This document shows positions 20,025 through 32,607 of a stretch of 64,000 bases of DNA, piece by piece. Position 1 is the stretch's first letter. Every line of letters starts with the position of its first letter. Origin of the DNA: Oncomelania hupensis (Eukaryota > Mollusca > Gastropoda > Littorinimorpha > Pomatiopsidae); assembly GCA_036898135.1 (NCBI GenBank), contig CM072525.1, positions 54,776,299 through 54,840,298 on the forward strand, given 5' to 3'. The notes under the pieces were generated by a model, which did not search any database, was not told the DNA's origin, and saw only the letters and a program-made list of their open reading frames with translations. Both the position numbers and the translations under genes were made by a program.

Positions 20025-20286
20025 CCTGTCGTAAGAGGCGACTAGTCGCCAGGGATGATGCCAGCATGGCATCACTGTGCGAAAGTCTTCTACACAGAAG
20101 TCACCGGCCAGGGCAGAGGAACCTCATGTTACTATTAAGGTTAAACGACCAAGTGCTTGTGTCCAAGGTGAGCCATACTGTACTTGTGGCTTTCGGCTGT
20201 GGCCAACAGCCTGGAGAGGATTGGGACCGGCAAGGTTTTTCTTGCCCAAGATGATGAAAAGAACCATTCACTCCATACCGGATTGG
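20025..20286 (+). mobile_element. RTE-like LINE, 5' end fragment
   Basis: It aligns with the 5' region of the half-LINE (17880 down to about 17620, minus strand): GTCGTAAGAGGCGACTA, then TCTTCTACACAGAAGTCACC, then GCTGTGGCCAACAGCCTGGA. The match ends around CATACCGGATTGG, exactly where the satellite starts. Confidence 0.82.
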
Positions 20287-23200
20287 CTCTCTCAGCTTCC
20301 CTCAGCCTCCCTTAGCCTCTTTCAGCCTCCCTCAGCCTCTCTCAGCTCTCTCAGCCTCCCTCAGCCTCTCTCGGCCTCTCTCAGCCTCCCTCAGCCTCTT
20401 TCAGCCTCTCTCGGCCTCTCTCAGCCTCCCTCAGCCTCCCTCAAACTCCCTCAGCCTATCTCCGCCTCTCTTGGCCTCTCGCAGCCTCTCTCGGCCTCTC
20501 TCAGCCTCTCTCGGCCTCTTTCAGCCTCTCTCGGCCTCTCTCAGCCTCCCTCAGCCTCTCTCTGCCTCCCTCTGCCTCCCTCAGGCTCTCTCGGCCTCTC
20601 TCAGCCTCTCTCAGCCTCCCTCTCAGCCTCCCTCAAACTCCCTCGGCCTCCCTCAAACTCCCTCGGCCTCCCTCGGCCTCTCTTAGCCTCCCTCAGCCTC
20701 CCTCTGGCTCTCTCCGCCTCTCTCAGCCTCTCTCGGCCTCTTTCAGACCCTCTCGGCCTCTCTCGGCCTCTATCAGCCTCTCTCAGCCTCCCTCAGCCTC
20801 TCTCAGCCTCCCTCTGCCTCCCTCTCTCTCGGCCTCTTTCAGCCTCTCTCGGCCTCTCTCAGCCTCCCTCAGCCTCTCTCTGCCTCCCTCTGCCTCCCTC
20901 AGGCTCTCTCGGCCTCTCTCAGCCTCCCTCTCAGCCTCCCTCAAACTCCCTCGGCCTCCCTCAAACTCCCTCGGCCTCCCTCGGCCTCTCTTAGCCTCCC
21001 TCAGCCTCCCTCTGGCTCTCTCCGCCTCTCTCAGCCTCTCTCGGCCTCTTTCAGACCCTCTCGGCCTCTCTCGGCCTCTATCAGCCTCTCTCAGCCTCCC
21101 TCAGCCTCTCTCAGCCTCCCTCTGCCTCCCTCAGCCTCTCTCAGCCTCTCTCAGCCTCCCTCTCGGCCTCCCTCAGCCTCTCTCGGCCTCTTTCAGCCTC
21201 TCTCCGCCTCTCTTAGCCTCTCTCCGCCTCTCACGGCCTCTCTCAGTTTCTCTCGGCCTCTCTCGGCCTCTCTCAGCCTCCCTCAGCCTCTCTCGCCCTT
21301 TCTCAGCCTCCCTCAGCCTCTTTCAGCCTCTCTCGGCCTCTCTCAGCCTCCCTCATACTTTCTCGGCCTCTTTCAGCCTCTCTCAGCCTCTCTCAGCCTC
21401 CCTCTGCCTCCCTCAGCCTCTCTCGGCCTCTCTCAGCCTCTCTCAGCCTTCCCCTCAGCCTCCCTCAGCCTCCCTCGACCTCTCTCCGCCTCTCTCGGCC
21501 TCTCTCAGCCTCCCTCAGCCTTCCTCGGCCTCTCTTTGCCTCCCACAAACTCCCTCGGCCTCTCTCCTCCTCTCTTAGCCTCTCTCCGCCTCTCTCCGCC
21601 TCCCTCAGTGTCTCTCGGCCTCTCTCAGCCTCCCTCAGCCTCTTTCAGCCTCTCTCGGCCTCTCTCAGCCTATCTCGGCCTCTTTCAGCCCCTCTCGGCC
21701 TCTATCAGCCTCTCTCAGCCTCCCTCTGCCTCTCTCTGCCTCCCCCTCAGCCTCTCTCAGCCTCCCTCAAACTCCATCGGCCTCTCTCCGCCACTCTCAG
21801 CCTCTCTCGGCCTCTTTCAGACTCTCTCGGCCTCTCTCAGCCTCCCTCAGCCTCCCTCAAACTCCCTCGGCCTCTCTCCGCCTCTCTCAGCTTCTCTCGG
21901 CCTTTTTCAGCCCCTTTCGGCCTCTCTCGGCCTCTATCAGCCTCTCTCAGCCTCCCTTAGCCTCTCTCTGCCTCTCAGCCTCTCTCAGCCTCCCTCAGCC
22001 TCCCTCAAACTCCCTCGGCCTCTCTCCGCCTCTCTCTGCCTCTCTCAGCCTCTCTCGGCCTCTTTCAGCCCCTTTCGGCCTCTCTCGGCGTCTATCAGCC
22101 TCTCTCAGCCTCCCTTAGCCTCTCTCTGCCTCCCTCAGCCTCTCTCAGCCTCTCTCAGCCTCCCTCAGCCTCTCCAAAAAATCCCTAGGCCTCTCTCCGC
22201 CTCTCTCAGCCTCTGTCGGCCTTTTTCAGCCTCTCTCGGCCTCTCTCAGCCTCCCTCTCAGCCTCCCTCAAAACTCCATCGGCCTCTCTCCGCCTCTCTT
22301 AGCCTCTCTCCGCCTCTCTCAGCCTCCCCCAGCCTCTCTCGGCCTCTCTCAGCCTCCCTCAGCCTCTCTCGGCCTCTCTCAGCCTCCCTCAGCCTCTTTC
22401 AGCCTGTCTCGGCCTCTCTCAGCCTCCCTCAGCCTCCCTCAAACTCCCTCGGCCTCTCTCAGCCTCTCTAGGCCTCTTTTAGCCCCTCTCGGCCTCTTTC
22501 AGCCTCCCTGAGCCTCCCTCTGCCTCCCTCAGCCTCTCTCGGCCTCTCTCAGCCTCTCTCAGCTTCCCTCTCAGCCTCCCTCAGCCTCTCTCGGCCTCTC
22601 TCAGGATCCCTCAAACTCCCTCGGCCTCTCTCCGCCTCTCTTAGCCTCTCTTCGCCTCTCTCCGCCTCTCACGGCCTCTCTCAGCCTCTCACGGCCTCTC
22701 TCAAACTCTCTCAGCTTCCCTCAGCCTCTCTCAGCCTCCCTCAGCCTCCCTCAGCCTCTCTCGGCTCTCTCAGCCTCCCTCAGCCTCTCTCGGCCTCTCT
22801 CATCCTCCCCCATCCTCTTTCAGCCTCTCTAGGCCTCTCTCAGCCTCCCTTAAACTCCCTTAGCCTCTCTCCGCCTCTCTCAGCCTCTCTCGGCCTCTCT
22901 CAGCCTCTCTCGGCCTTTTTCAGCCTCTCTCGGCCTCTCTCTGCCTCCCTCTGCCTCCCTCTGCCTCTCTCAGGCTCTCTCGGCCTCTCTCAGCCTCTCT
23001 CAGCCTCCCTCTCAGCCTCCCTCAGCCTCCCTCAAACTCCCTTGGCCTCCCTCAAACTCCCTCGGCCTCTCTCAGCCTCTCTCAGATTCCCTCAGCCTCC
23101 CTCAGCTTCTCTCAGCCTCCCTCGGCCTCTGTCAGCCTCCCTCATACTCCCTCGGCCTTTCTCGGCCTCTTTCAGCCTCTCTCAGCCTCCCTCAGCCTCT

Positions 23201-26200
23201 CTCGGCCTCTCTCAGCCTTCCTCTCAGCCTCCCTCAGCCTCCCTCAACCTCTCTCCGCCTCTCTCGGCCTCTCTCAGCCTCCCTCAGCCTTCCTCGGCCT
23301 CTCTTTGCCTCCCACAAACTCCCTCGGCCTCTCTCCTCCTCTCTTAGCCTCTCTCCGCCTCTCTCCGCCTCCCTCAGCGTCTCTCGGCCTCTCTCAGCCT
23401 CCCTCAGCCTCTTTCAGCCTCTCTCGGCCTCTCTCAGCCTATCTCGGCCTCTTTCAGCCCCTCTCGGCCTCTCTCGGCCTCTATCAGCCTCTATCAGCCT
23501 CCCTCTGCCTCTCTCTGCCTCCCTCAGCCTCTCTCAGCCTCTCTCAGCCTCCCTCAGCCTCCCTCAAACTCCATCGGCCTCTCTCCGCCTCTCTCGGCCT
23601 CTTTCAGACTCTCTCGGCCTCTCTCAGCCTCCCTCAGCCTCCCTCAAACTCCATCGGCCTCTCTCCGCCTCTCTTCGCCTCTCTCAGCTTCTCTCGGCCT
23701 CTTTCAGCCCCTTTCGGCCTCTCTCAGCCTCCCTTAGCCTCTCTCTGCCTCTCTCAGCCTCTCTCAGCCTCCCTCAGCCTCCCTCAAACTCCCTCGGCCT
23801 CTCTCGGCCTCTCTCGGCCTCTCTCCGCCTCTCTCCGCCTCTCTCGGCCTCTTTCGGCGTCTATCAGCCTCTCTCAGCCTCCCTTAGCCTCTCTCTGCCT
23901 CCCTCAGCCTCTTTCAGCCTCCCTCAGCCTCCCTAAAACTCCCTCGGCCTCTCTCCGCCTCTCTCAGCCTCTGTCGGCCTCTTTCAGCCTCTCTCGGCCT
24001 CTCTCAGCCTCCCTAAGCCTCTCTCAGCCTCAATTTGCCTCCCTCAGCCTCTCTCGGCCTCTCTTAGCCTCTCTCAGCCTCCCTCTCAGCCTCCCTCAAA
24101 CTCCATCGGCCTCTCTCCGCCTCTCTTAGCCTCTCTTAGCCTCCCCCAGCCTCTCTCGGCCTCTCTCAGCCTCCCTCAGCCTCTCTCGGCCTCTCTCAGC
24201 CTCCCTCAGCCTCTTTCAGCCTGTCTCGGCCTCTCTCAGCCTCCCTCAGCCTCCCTCAAACTCCCTCGGCCTCTCTCCGCCTCTCTCAGCCTCTCTAGGC
24301 CTCTTTTAGCCCCTCTCGGCCTCTCTCAGCCTCTTTCAACCTCCCTGAGCCTCCCTCTGCCTCCCTCAGCCTCTCTCGGCCTCTCTCAGCCTCTCTCAGC
24401 TTCCCTCTCAGCCTCTCCTCTCCGCCTCTCTCATCCTCTCTCGCCCACTTTCAGCCTCTCTCGGCCTCTCAGCCTCTCTCGGCCTCTTTTAGCCCCTCTC
24501 GGCCACTCTCGGCCTCTATAAGCCTCCCTCAGCCTCCCTCTGCCTCTCTCCGCCTCTCTCAGCCTCTCTCGGCCTCTTTCAGACCCTCTCGGCCTCTCTC
24601 GGCCTCTATCAGCCTCTCTTAGCCTTCCTCAGCCTCTCTCAGCCTCCTTCTGCCTCCCTCAGCCTCTCTCGGCCTCTCTCAGCCTCCCTCTCAGCCTCCC
24701 TCAGCATCTCTCGGCCTCTCTCAGGATCCCTCAAAATCCCTCGCCCTCTCTCCGGATCTCTTAGCCTCTCTCCGCCTGTCTCGGCATCTCTCAGTTTCTC
24801 TCAGCCTCTCTCGGCCTCTCTCAGCCTCCCTCAGCCTCTCTCGGCCTCTCTCAGCCTCCCTCAGCCTCTCTCGGCCTCTCTCAGCCTCCCTCAGCCTCCC
24901 TCAGCCTACCCCAAACTCCCTCGGCCTCTCTCGGCCTCTTTCAGCCTCTCTCGGCCTCTCAGCCTCTCTCAGCCTCCCTCTCAGCCTCCCTCAGCCTCCC
25001 TCGACCTCTCTCCGCCTCTTTCGGCCTCTCTCAGCCTCCCTCAGCCTTCCTCGGCCTCTCTTTGCCTCTCACAAACTTTCTCGGCCTCTCTCCTCCTCTC
25101 TTAGCCTCTCTCCGCCTCTCTCAGCCTCTCTCGGCCTCCCTCAGCCTCCCTCAGCCTCTTTCAGCCTCTCTCGGCCTCTGTCAGCCTATCTCGGCCTCTT
25201 TCAGCCCCTCTCGGCCTCTCTCGGCCTCTATCAGCCTCTCTCAGCCTCCCTCAGCCTCTCTCTGCCTCCCTCTGCCTCCCTCAGCCTCTCTTAGCCTCTC
25301 TCAGCCTCCCTCAGCCTCCCTCAAACTCCATCGGCCTCTCTCCGCCTCTCTCAGCCTCTCTCGGCCTCTTTCAGACTCTCTCGGCCTCTCTCAGCCTCCC
25401 ACAGCCTCCCTCACACTCCCTCGGCCTCTCTCCGCCTCTCTCAGCCTCTCTCGGCCTCTTTCAGCCCCTTTCGGCCTCTATCAGCCTCTCTCAGCCTCCC
25501 TTAGCCTCTCTCTGCCTCCCTCAGCCTCCCTCAGCCTCTCCCAGCCTCCCTCAGGCTCCATAAAACTCCCTCGGCCTCTCTCAGCCTCTGTCGGCCTCTT
25601 TCAGCCTCTCTCGGCCTCTCTCAGCCTCCCTAAGCCTCTCTCAGCCTCCCTCTGCCTCTTTCAGCCTCCCTCGGCCTCTCTCAGCCTCTCTCAGCCTCCC
25701 TCTCAGCCTCCCTCAAACTCCTTCGGCCTCTCTCCGCCTCTATTAGCCTCTCTCCGCCTCTCTCCGCCTCCCCCAGCCTCTCTCGGCCTCTCTTAGCTTC
25801 CCTCAGCCTCTCTCGCCCTCTTAGCCTCTCTCAGCCTTCCTCAGCCTCTCTCAGCCTCCCTCTGCCTCCCTCAGCCTCTCTCGGCCTCTCTCAGCCTCTT
25901 TCAGCCTTCCTCTCAGCCTCCCTCAGCCTCACTCGACCTCTCTCCGCCTCTCTCGGCCTCTCTCAGCCTCTCTCAGCCTCTCTCAGCCTTCCTCGGCCTC
26001 TCTTTGCCTCCCACAAACTCCCTCGGCCTCTCTCCTCCTCTCTTAGCCTCTCTCCACCTCTCAGCCTCCCTCATCCTCTCTCGGCCTCTCTCAGCCTCCC
26101 TCAGCCTCTTTCAGCCTCTCTCGGCCTCTCTCAGCCTATCTCGGCCTCTCTCAGCCTCTCTCTGCCTCCCTCTGCCTCCCTCAGCCTCTCTCAGCCTCCC

Positions 26201-29200
26201 TCAGCCTCCCTCAAACTCCATCGGCCTCTCTCCGCCTCTCTCAGCCTCTCTTGGCCTCTTTCAGACTCTCGGCCTCTCTCAGCCTCCCTCAGCCTCCCTC
26301 AAACTCCCTCGGCCTCTCTCCGTCTCTCTATGCCTCTCTCAGCCTCTCTCGGCCTCTTTCAGCCCCTTTCGGCCTCTCTCGGCCTCTATCAGCCTCTCTC
26401 AGCCTCCGTTAGCCTATCTCTGCCTCCCTCAGCCTCTCTTAGCCTCCCTCAAACTCCCTCGGCCTCTCTCCGCCTCTCTCAGCCTCTCTCGGCTTCTTTC
26501 AGCCCCTTTCGGCCTATCTCGGCCTCTATCAGCCTCTCTCAGCCTATCTCGGCCTCTCTCTGCCTCCCTCAGCCTCTCTTAGCCTCTCTCAGCCTCCCTC
26601 AGCCTCCCTAAAACTCCCTCGGCCTCTCTCCGCCTCTCTCAGCCTCTGTTGGCCTCTTTCAGCCTCTCTCGGCCTCTCTCAGCCTCCCTAAGCCTCTCTC
26701 AGCCTCCCTCTGCCTCCCTCAGCCTCTCTCGGCCTCTCTCAGCCTCTCTCAGCCTCCCTCTCAGCCTCCCTCAAACTCCTTCGGCCTCTCTCCGCCTCTC
26801 TTAGCCTCTCTCCGCCTCTCTCAGCCTCCCCCAGCATCTCTCGGCCTCTCTCAGCCTCCCTCAGCATCTCTCGGCCTCTCTCAGCCTCCCTCAGCCTCTT
26901 TTAGCCTGTCTCGGCCTCTCTCAGCCTCCCTCAGCCTCCCTCAAACTCCCTCGGCCTCTCTCCGCCTCTCTCAGCCTCTCTAGGCCTCTTTTAGCCCCTC
27001 TCGGCCTCTCTCAGCCTCTTTCAGCCTCCCTGAGCCTCCCTCTGCCTCCCTCAGCCTCTCTCGGCCTCTCTCAGCCTCTCTCAGCCTCCCTCTCAGCCTC
27101 CCTTAGCCTCTCTCGGCTTCTCTCAGGATCCCTCAAACTCCCTCGGCCTTTCTCCGCCTCTCTTAGCCTCTCTTCGCCTCTCTCCGCCTCTCTCGGCCTC
27201 TCTCAGCCTCTCTCGGCCTCTCTCAGCCTCTCAGCTTCCCTCAGCCTCCCTCAGCCTCTCTCAGCCTCCCTCAGCCTCCCTCAGCCTCTCTCGGCTCTCT
27301 CAGCCTCCCTCAGCCTCTCTCGGCCTCTCTCAGCCTCCCCAGCCTCTTTCAGCTTCTCTAGGCCTCTCTCAGCCTCCCTCAGCCTCCCTTAAACTCCCTT
27401 AGCCTCTCTCCGCCTGTCTCCGCCTCTCGCAGCCTCTCTCGGCCTCTCTCAGCATCTCTCGGCCTTTTTCAGCCTCTCTCGGCCTCTCTCAGCCTCCCTC
27501 AGCCTCCCTCTGCCTCCCTCTGCCTCTCTCAGGCTCTCTCGGCCTCTCTCAGCCTCTCTCAGCCTCCCTCTCAGCCTCCCTCAGCCTCCCTCAAACTCCC
27601 TCGGCCTCCCTCAAACTCCCACGGCCTCCCTCGGCCTCTCTCAGCCTCAGAATCCCTCAGCCTCCCTCAGCTTCTCTCAGCCTCCCTCAGCCTCTCTCGG
27701 CCTCTGTCAGCCTCCCTCAGCCTCTCTCGGCATTTCTCAGCCTCCCTCAGCCTCTTTCAGCCTCTCTCGGCCTCTCTCAGCCTCTCTTAGCCTCCCTCAG
27801 CCTCTTTCAGCCTCTCTCCGCCTCTCTCATCCTCTCTCGCCCTCTTTCAGCCTCTCTCGGCCTCTCTCAGCCTCCCTCAGCCTCTCTCGGCCTCTTTCAG
27901 CCCCTCTTGGCCTCTCTCGGCCTCTATAAGCCTCCCTCAGCCTCCCTCTGCCTCTCTCCGCCTCTCTCAGCCTCTCTCGGCCTCTTTCAGACCCTCTCGG
28001 CCTCTCTCGGCCTCTATCAGCCTCTCTCAGCCTCCCTCAGCCTCTCTCAGCCTCCCTCTGCCTCCCTCAGCCTCTCTCGGCCTCTCTCAGCCTCCCTCTC
28101 AGCCTCCCTCAGCATCTCTCGGCCTCTCTCAGGATCCCTCAAACTCCCTCGCCCTCTCTCCGGATCTCTTAGCCTCTCTCCGCCTGTCTCGGCCTCTCTC
28201 AGTTTCTCTCAGCCTCTCTCGGCCTCTCTCAGCCTCCCTCAGCCTCTCTCGGCCTCTCTCAGCCTCCCTCAGCCTCTTTCAGCCTCTCTCGGCCTCTCTC
28301 AGCCTCCCTCAGCCTCCCTCAGCCTCCCTCAAACTCCCTCGGCCTCTCTCGGCCTCTTTCAGCCTCTCTCGGCCTCTCTCAGCCTCTCTCAGCCTCTCTC
28401 AGCCTCCCTCTCAGCCTCCCTCAGCCTCCCTCGACCTCTCTCCGCCTCTTTCGGCCTCTCTCAGCCTCCCTCAGCCTTTCTCGGTCTCTCTTTGCCTCTC
28501 ACAAACTTTCTCGGCCTCTCTCCTCCTCTCTTAGCCTCTCTCCGCCTCTCTCAGCCTCTCTCGGCCTCCCTCAGCCTCCCTCAGCCTCTTTCAGCCTCTC
28601 TCGGCCTCTCTCAGCCTATCTCGGCCTCTTTCAGCCCCTCTCGGCCTCTCTAGGCCTCTATCAGCCTCTCCCAGCCTCCCTCAGCCTCTCTCTGCCTCCC
28701 TCTGCCTCCCTCAGCCTCTCTGAGCCTCTCTGAGCCTCCCTCAGCCTCCCTCAAACTCCATCGGCCTCTCTCAGCCTCTCTCGGCCTCTTTCAGACTCTC
28801 TCGGCCTCTCTCAGCCTCCCTCAGTCTCCCTCAAACTCCCTCGGCCTCCCTCCGCCTCTCTCCGCCTCTCTCAGCCTCTCTCGGCCTCTTTCAACCCCTT
28901 TTGCCTTCTCTCGGCCTCTCTCAGCCTCCCTCAGCCTCTCCCTGCCTCCCTTTGCCTCTCTCAGGCTCTCTCGGCCTCTCTTAGCCTCTCTCAGCCTCCC
29001 TCTCTGCCTCCCTCTCAGCCTCCCTCAGCCTCCCTCAAACTCCCTCGGCCTCCCTCAAACTCCCTCGGCCTCCCTCGGCCTCTCTCAGCCTCCCTCAGCC
29101 TCTCTCAGCTTCTCTCAGCCTCCCTCAAACTCTCTCGGCCTCCCTCGGCCTCTCTCAGCCTCCCTACGCCTCCCTCAGCCTCTCTCAGATTCCCTCAGCC

Positions 29201-31820
29201 TCCCTCAGCTTCTCTCAGCCTCCCTCAGCCTCCCTCAGCCTCTCTCGGCCTCTGTCACCCTCCCTCAGCCTCTATCGGCATCTCTCAGCCTCCCTCAGCC
29301 TCTTTCCGTTTATCTCGGCCTCTCTCAGCCTCTCTCAGCCTCCCTCAGCCTCTTTCAGCCTCTCTCCGCCTCTCTCATCCTCTCTCGGCCTCTTTCAGCA
29401 TCTCTGTCGCGTTTATTGTTTGATTTATTTTGTTATAAGCAGAAAGTTTAAAGATGTTATGTTGCAAGATATTAATGCGTGTAGTGGCTCAATACATAAA
29501 CTTCCGCTCGCTATCAAACTCTTCTTTTACACATAAAAAGAAGATAAAATCCTGTCACAGAAAATGAACGATATTTACTAGTGATAATAAAATCACCTTC
29601 CTCGAAAGGTAGGCAATTTCAAGATAAAAATACATAACCCAGTTCGTCGAGGGTAAGTCTGTGCACGCGATCGTATCACACACAGGTTAGTCTCTGGAAG
29701 AGTTTCTCAACACTCGGAACGGGTACAGTCGTGGTTCTTCATAGGTGACTTGACTGTAGCCCTTCCCAATAGATAGTAAACATCACACCCGTGGAAGTAA
29801 GGTGAAGTTCCATGATAAAGGTGAGAAGAGAAAAAGGTAAGAAGTCCCACCAGTTACAAGACCTCTTCAGTTCGTAGCAATTCGACCCTCAGATCGTCAG
29901 TGGACAATGTGATCAGCGCTCTTCTCTCAAAGACGAGTTACAGGACATCGAAGTAGACAGTGGCTATGGCTGCAACAGGTCTACGTTCGACATCGTCTGC
30001 TCCCGGCTGTCTTCCATCTCTGGCATCAATCTTGTCAATATTCTTCCAGCAAAAATGTGTCCAAACGGTTCTCTGTGATATTATCCTCAACAACACGTCG
30101 CCGAAGAAAAAAAAGATGACGAAGCCTAGCTTGAACGTTCCGATGTCCCAATATTTGGATGACGGTTTTGACCGTTAAAAGGCAGAGCTCGGAGGGTGTG
30201 GTCCTCTCGCTTTGAAGTCTGAGTCACAAGTGTTGGTAAACAAATATGCCTACGATGAAATACCTGTGTACCTCGTTGTCAATACCAACTTTACGTCTCA
30301 CGAATATGAGAAGAGTACTACGTCAAAAGTCTTCACAACAAAAATGGCTGCTCTAAGAATACGTCACTTTTATTGTGAGGTCATAGATTCTTGACTAGAT
30401 GTCTTTTTACTATCATTCATATTTAATATACAGTAACTTCACATAATATAAACAACTACAATTATTCTTTACTTCTCAGTTTAGAAGAAAATAATGATTC
30501 TAGATTATCTCGAGTGATATGTCCAAAAATGAAATAACTTAATTTCATTACAATCTCTCGGCCTCTCTCAGCCTCCCTCAGCCTCTCTCGGCCTCTTTCA
30601 GCCCCTCTCGGCCTCTCTCGGCCTCTATCAGCCTCCCTCAGCCTCCCTCTGCCTCTCTATGCCTCTCTCTGCCTCTCTCAGCCTCTCTCGGCCTCTTTCA
30701 GACCCTCTCGGCCTCTCTCGGCCTCTATCAGCCTCTCTCAGCCTCCCTCAGCCTCTCTCAGCCTCCATCTGCCTCCCTCAGCCTCTCTCAGCCTCTCTCA
30801 GCCTCCTTCTCAGCCTCTCTCGGCCTCTCTCAGGATCCCACAAACTCCCTCGGCCTCTCTCCGCCTTTCTTAGCCTCTCTCCGCCTCTCTCGGCCTCTCT
30901 CAGTTTCTCTCAGCCTCTCTCGGCCTCTCTCAGCCTCCCTCAGCCTCTCTCGCCCTCTCTCAGCCTCCCTCAGCCTCTTTCAGCCTCTCTCGGCCTCTCT
31001 CAGCCTCTATCAGCCTTCCTCAGCCTCTCTCAGCCTCCGTCTGCCTCCCTCAGCCTCTCTCGGCCTCTCTCAGCCTCTCTCAGCCTTCCTCTCAGCCTTC
31101 CTCAGCCTCCCTCGACCTCTTTCCGCCCCTCTCGGCCTCTCTTAGTCTCCCTCAGCCTTCCTCGGCCTCTCTTTGCCTCCCACCAACTCCCTCGGCCTCT
31201 CTCCTCCTCTCTTATCCTCTCTCCGCCTCTCTCCGCCTCCCTCAGCCTCTCTCGGCCTCTCTCAGCCTCTCTCAGCCTCCCTCAGCCTCTTTTAGCCTCT
31301 CTCGGACTCTCTCAGCCTATCTCGGCCTCTTTCAGCCCCTCTCGGCCTCTATCAGCCTCTCACAGCCTCCCTCTGCCTCTCTCTGCCTCCCTCTGCCTCC
31401 CTCAGCCTCTCTCAGCCTCTCTCAGCCTCCCTCAGCCTCCCTCAGACTTCATCGGCCTCTATCCGCCTCTCTCAGCCTCTCTCGGCCTCTCTCAGCCTCT
31501 CTCGGCCTCTCTCAGCCTCTCTCGGCCTTTTTCAGCCTCTCTCGGCCTCTCTCAGCCTCCCTCAGCCTCCCTGTGCCCCCCTCTGCCTCTCTCAGGCTCT
31601 CTCGGCCTCTCTCAGCCTCTCTCAGCCTCCCTCTTAGCCTCCCTGAGCCTCCCTCAAACTCCCTCGGCCTCCCTCAAACTCCCTCGGCCTCCCTCGGCCT
31701 CTCGCAGCCTCTCTCAGATTCCCTCAGCCTCCATCAGCTTCTCTCAGCCTCTCTCGGCCTCTGTCAGCCTCCCTCAGCCTCTCTCGGCATTTCTCAGCCT
31801 CCCTCAGCCTCTTTCAGCCT
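20287..31820 (+). repeat. Satellite block 1, 10-bp polypyrimidine units
   Basis: It is built from CAGCCTCCCT, CAGCCTCTCT and CGGCCTCTCT, a strict 10-bp step with few slips. Three units (30 bp) translate to a 10-residue pattern such as [10 protein letters not shown] in every forward frame. That accounts for all the ORFs of up to 405 codons here. Rarer marker units (CAAACTCCCT, CCCACAAACT) reveal longer higher-order repeats. A solo LTR interrupts it at 29405-30552. Confidence 0.95.
29405..30552. mobile_element. Solo LTR inside the satellite
   Basis: A 1148-bp non-satellite segment begins TGTCGCG and ends TTACA (TG...CA). It is flanked by ATCTC at 29400-29404 and 30553-30557, a 5-bp target-site duplication as made by LTR-retrotransposon integrase. 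No internal gag/pol is present, and ORFs of 60-72 codons inside it show no motif. The lineage (Gypsy, BEL or other) and transcription direction cannot be told. Confidence 0.7.
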
Positions 31821-31821
31821 C

Positions 31822-32607
31822 GTCCAGCGGGACTATGGGATATGGGTTCAGGAAATCAAATCAAACAGCCTCTTGATCATGCCGTTGGAAACATTTGAAC
31901 AAAAACCATGATAATTGTCTTAATTTGTTGGCATTTGTAGTTGACATTGTACATGCAAACTGCCAACTATGGTTATGCTGTTGTACATTTCGAAGAAAGT
32001 TCGGTCGTAGCTGTTCATAGCCTGGACAACTATACAACATGTGAACCTCATCATCTACAGCATCTGGACAGAACGGACAGCTGTTATCTACAAGCTGACC
32101 AGGTTTCAAGTATCTGTTTTTGTGGACTCTAAGGTTGCTTATGCCTAATCTAAACCTGATTAAAGCATCCTTAAAGCTTTTTATCCAGATACAGTCAAGG
32201 TAAGTCTCGAGGGAAGCACTGTGCTTAAAAGCTGTATACACATCATATCTCTGGCTTGAGCTTAAAGCGCTGTTCCACTCCTGCCTATACATGTCAACGA
32301 GTCTCTGTTTGAATAACAACATAAAGTTTTTAACATTGCCTACACCCTGATTTGTCCATACATGTCCGAAGCCGGACTGGAACAGAAGCGTCTTCATTTT
32401 GGTCACCCAGTTGACTTTACCGCTCTGGTCTAATGTCATGAGCATTTCATAGGCCTGTCTAGGGAGCCTACCGATGTCCATCCCAATCAGTCTAAACCAG
32501 AACTTCACTGCCCTAACATTGTGCATAATTGCCAGAGGGTATCGACCTAGCTCGCCGTACACGAGTTTATTTGGTGTTCTAGTTGCAACGTTCAACACTC
32601 TTTTGCA
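31822..32607 (-). mobile_element. Jockey-like LINE 3' fragment
   Basis: It contains the C-terminal end of a LINE ORF2 and a short 3' non-coding part (about 31822-31860). The upstream part is replaced by satellite. It sits exactly where the satellite switches from pyrimidine-rich to purine-rich on the plus strand. Confidence 0.75.
31861..32598 (-). pseudogene. LINE ORF2 C-terminus with zf-RVT-like motif (245 aa)
   Basis: The open frame begins [20 protein letters not shown], typical of the region after the reverse transcriptase in jockey-like elements of invertebrates. It includes RFRLGISNLRVHKNRY and carries the zinc-binding CPFC...H...C pattern (CPFCPDAVDDEVHMLYSCP) near residue 175-195. It is uninterrupted but lacks endonuclease and reverse transcriptase, so it is a 5'-truncated remnant. 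The ATG is internal to the original protein. Confidence 0.75.

Noticed and set aside
29960..30394. 60-72 codon ORFs in the non-satellite island
   Set aside because: They lie inside the solo LTR and show no motif or codon signal.
20077..31911. Long ORFs of Ser/Leu/Pro-rich repeats (up to 405 codons)
   Set aside because: The pyrimidine-rich strand has almost no stop codons, and three 10-bp units give the same 10-residue pattern in all frames. There is no start context, splice context or non-repeat domain, so these are not genes.
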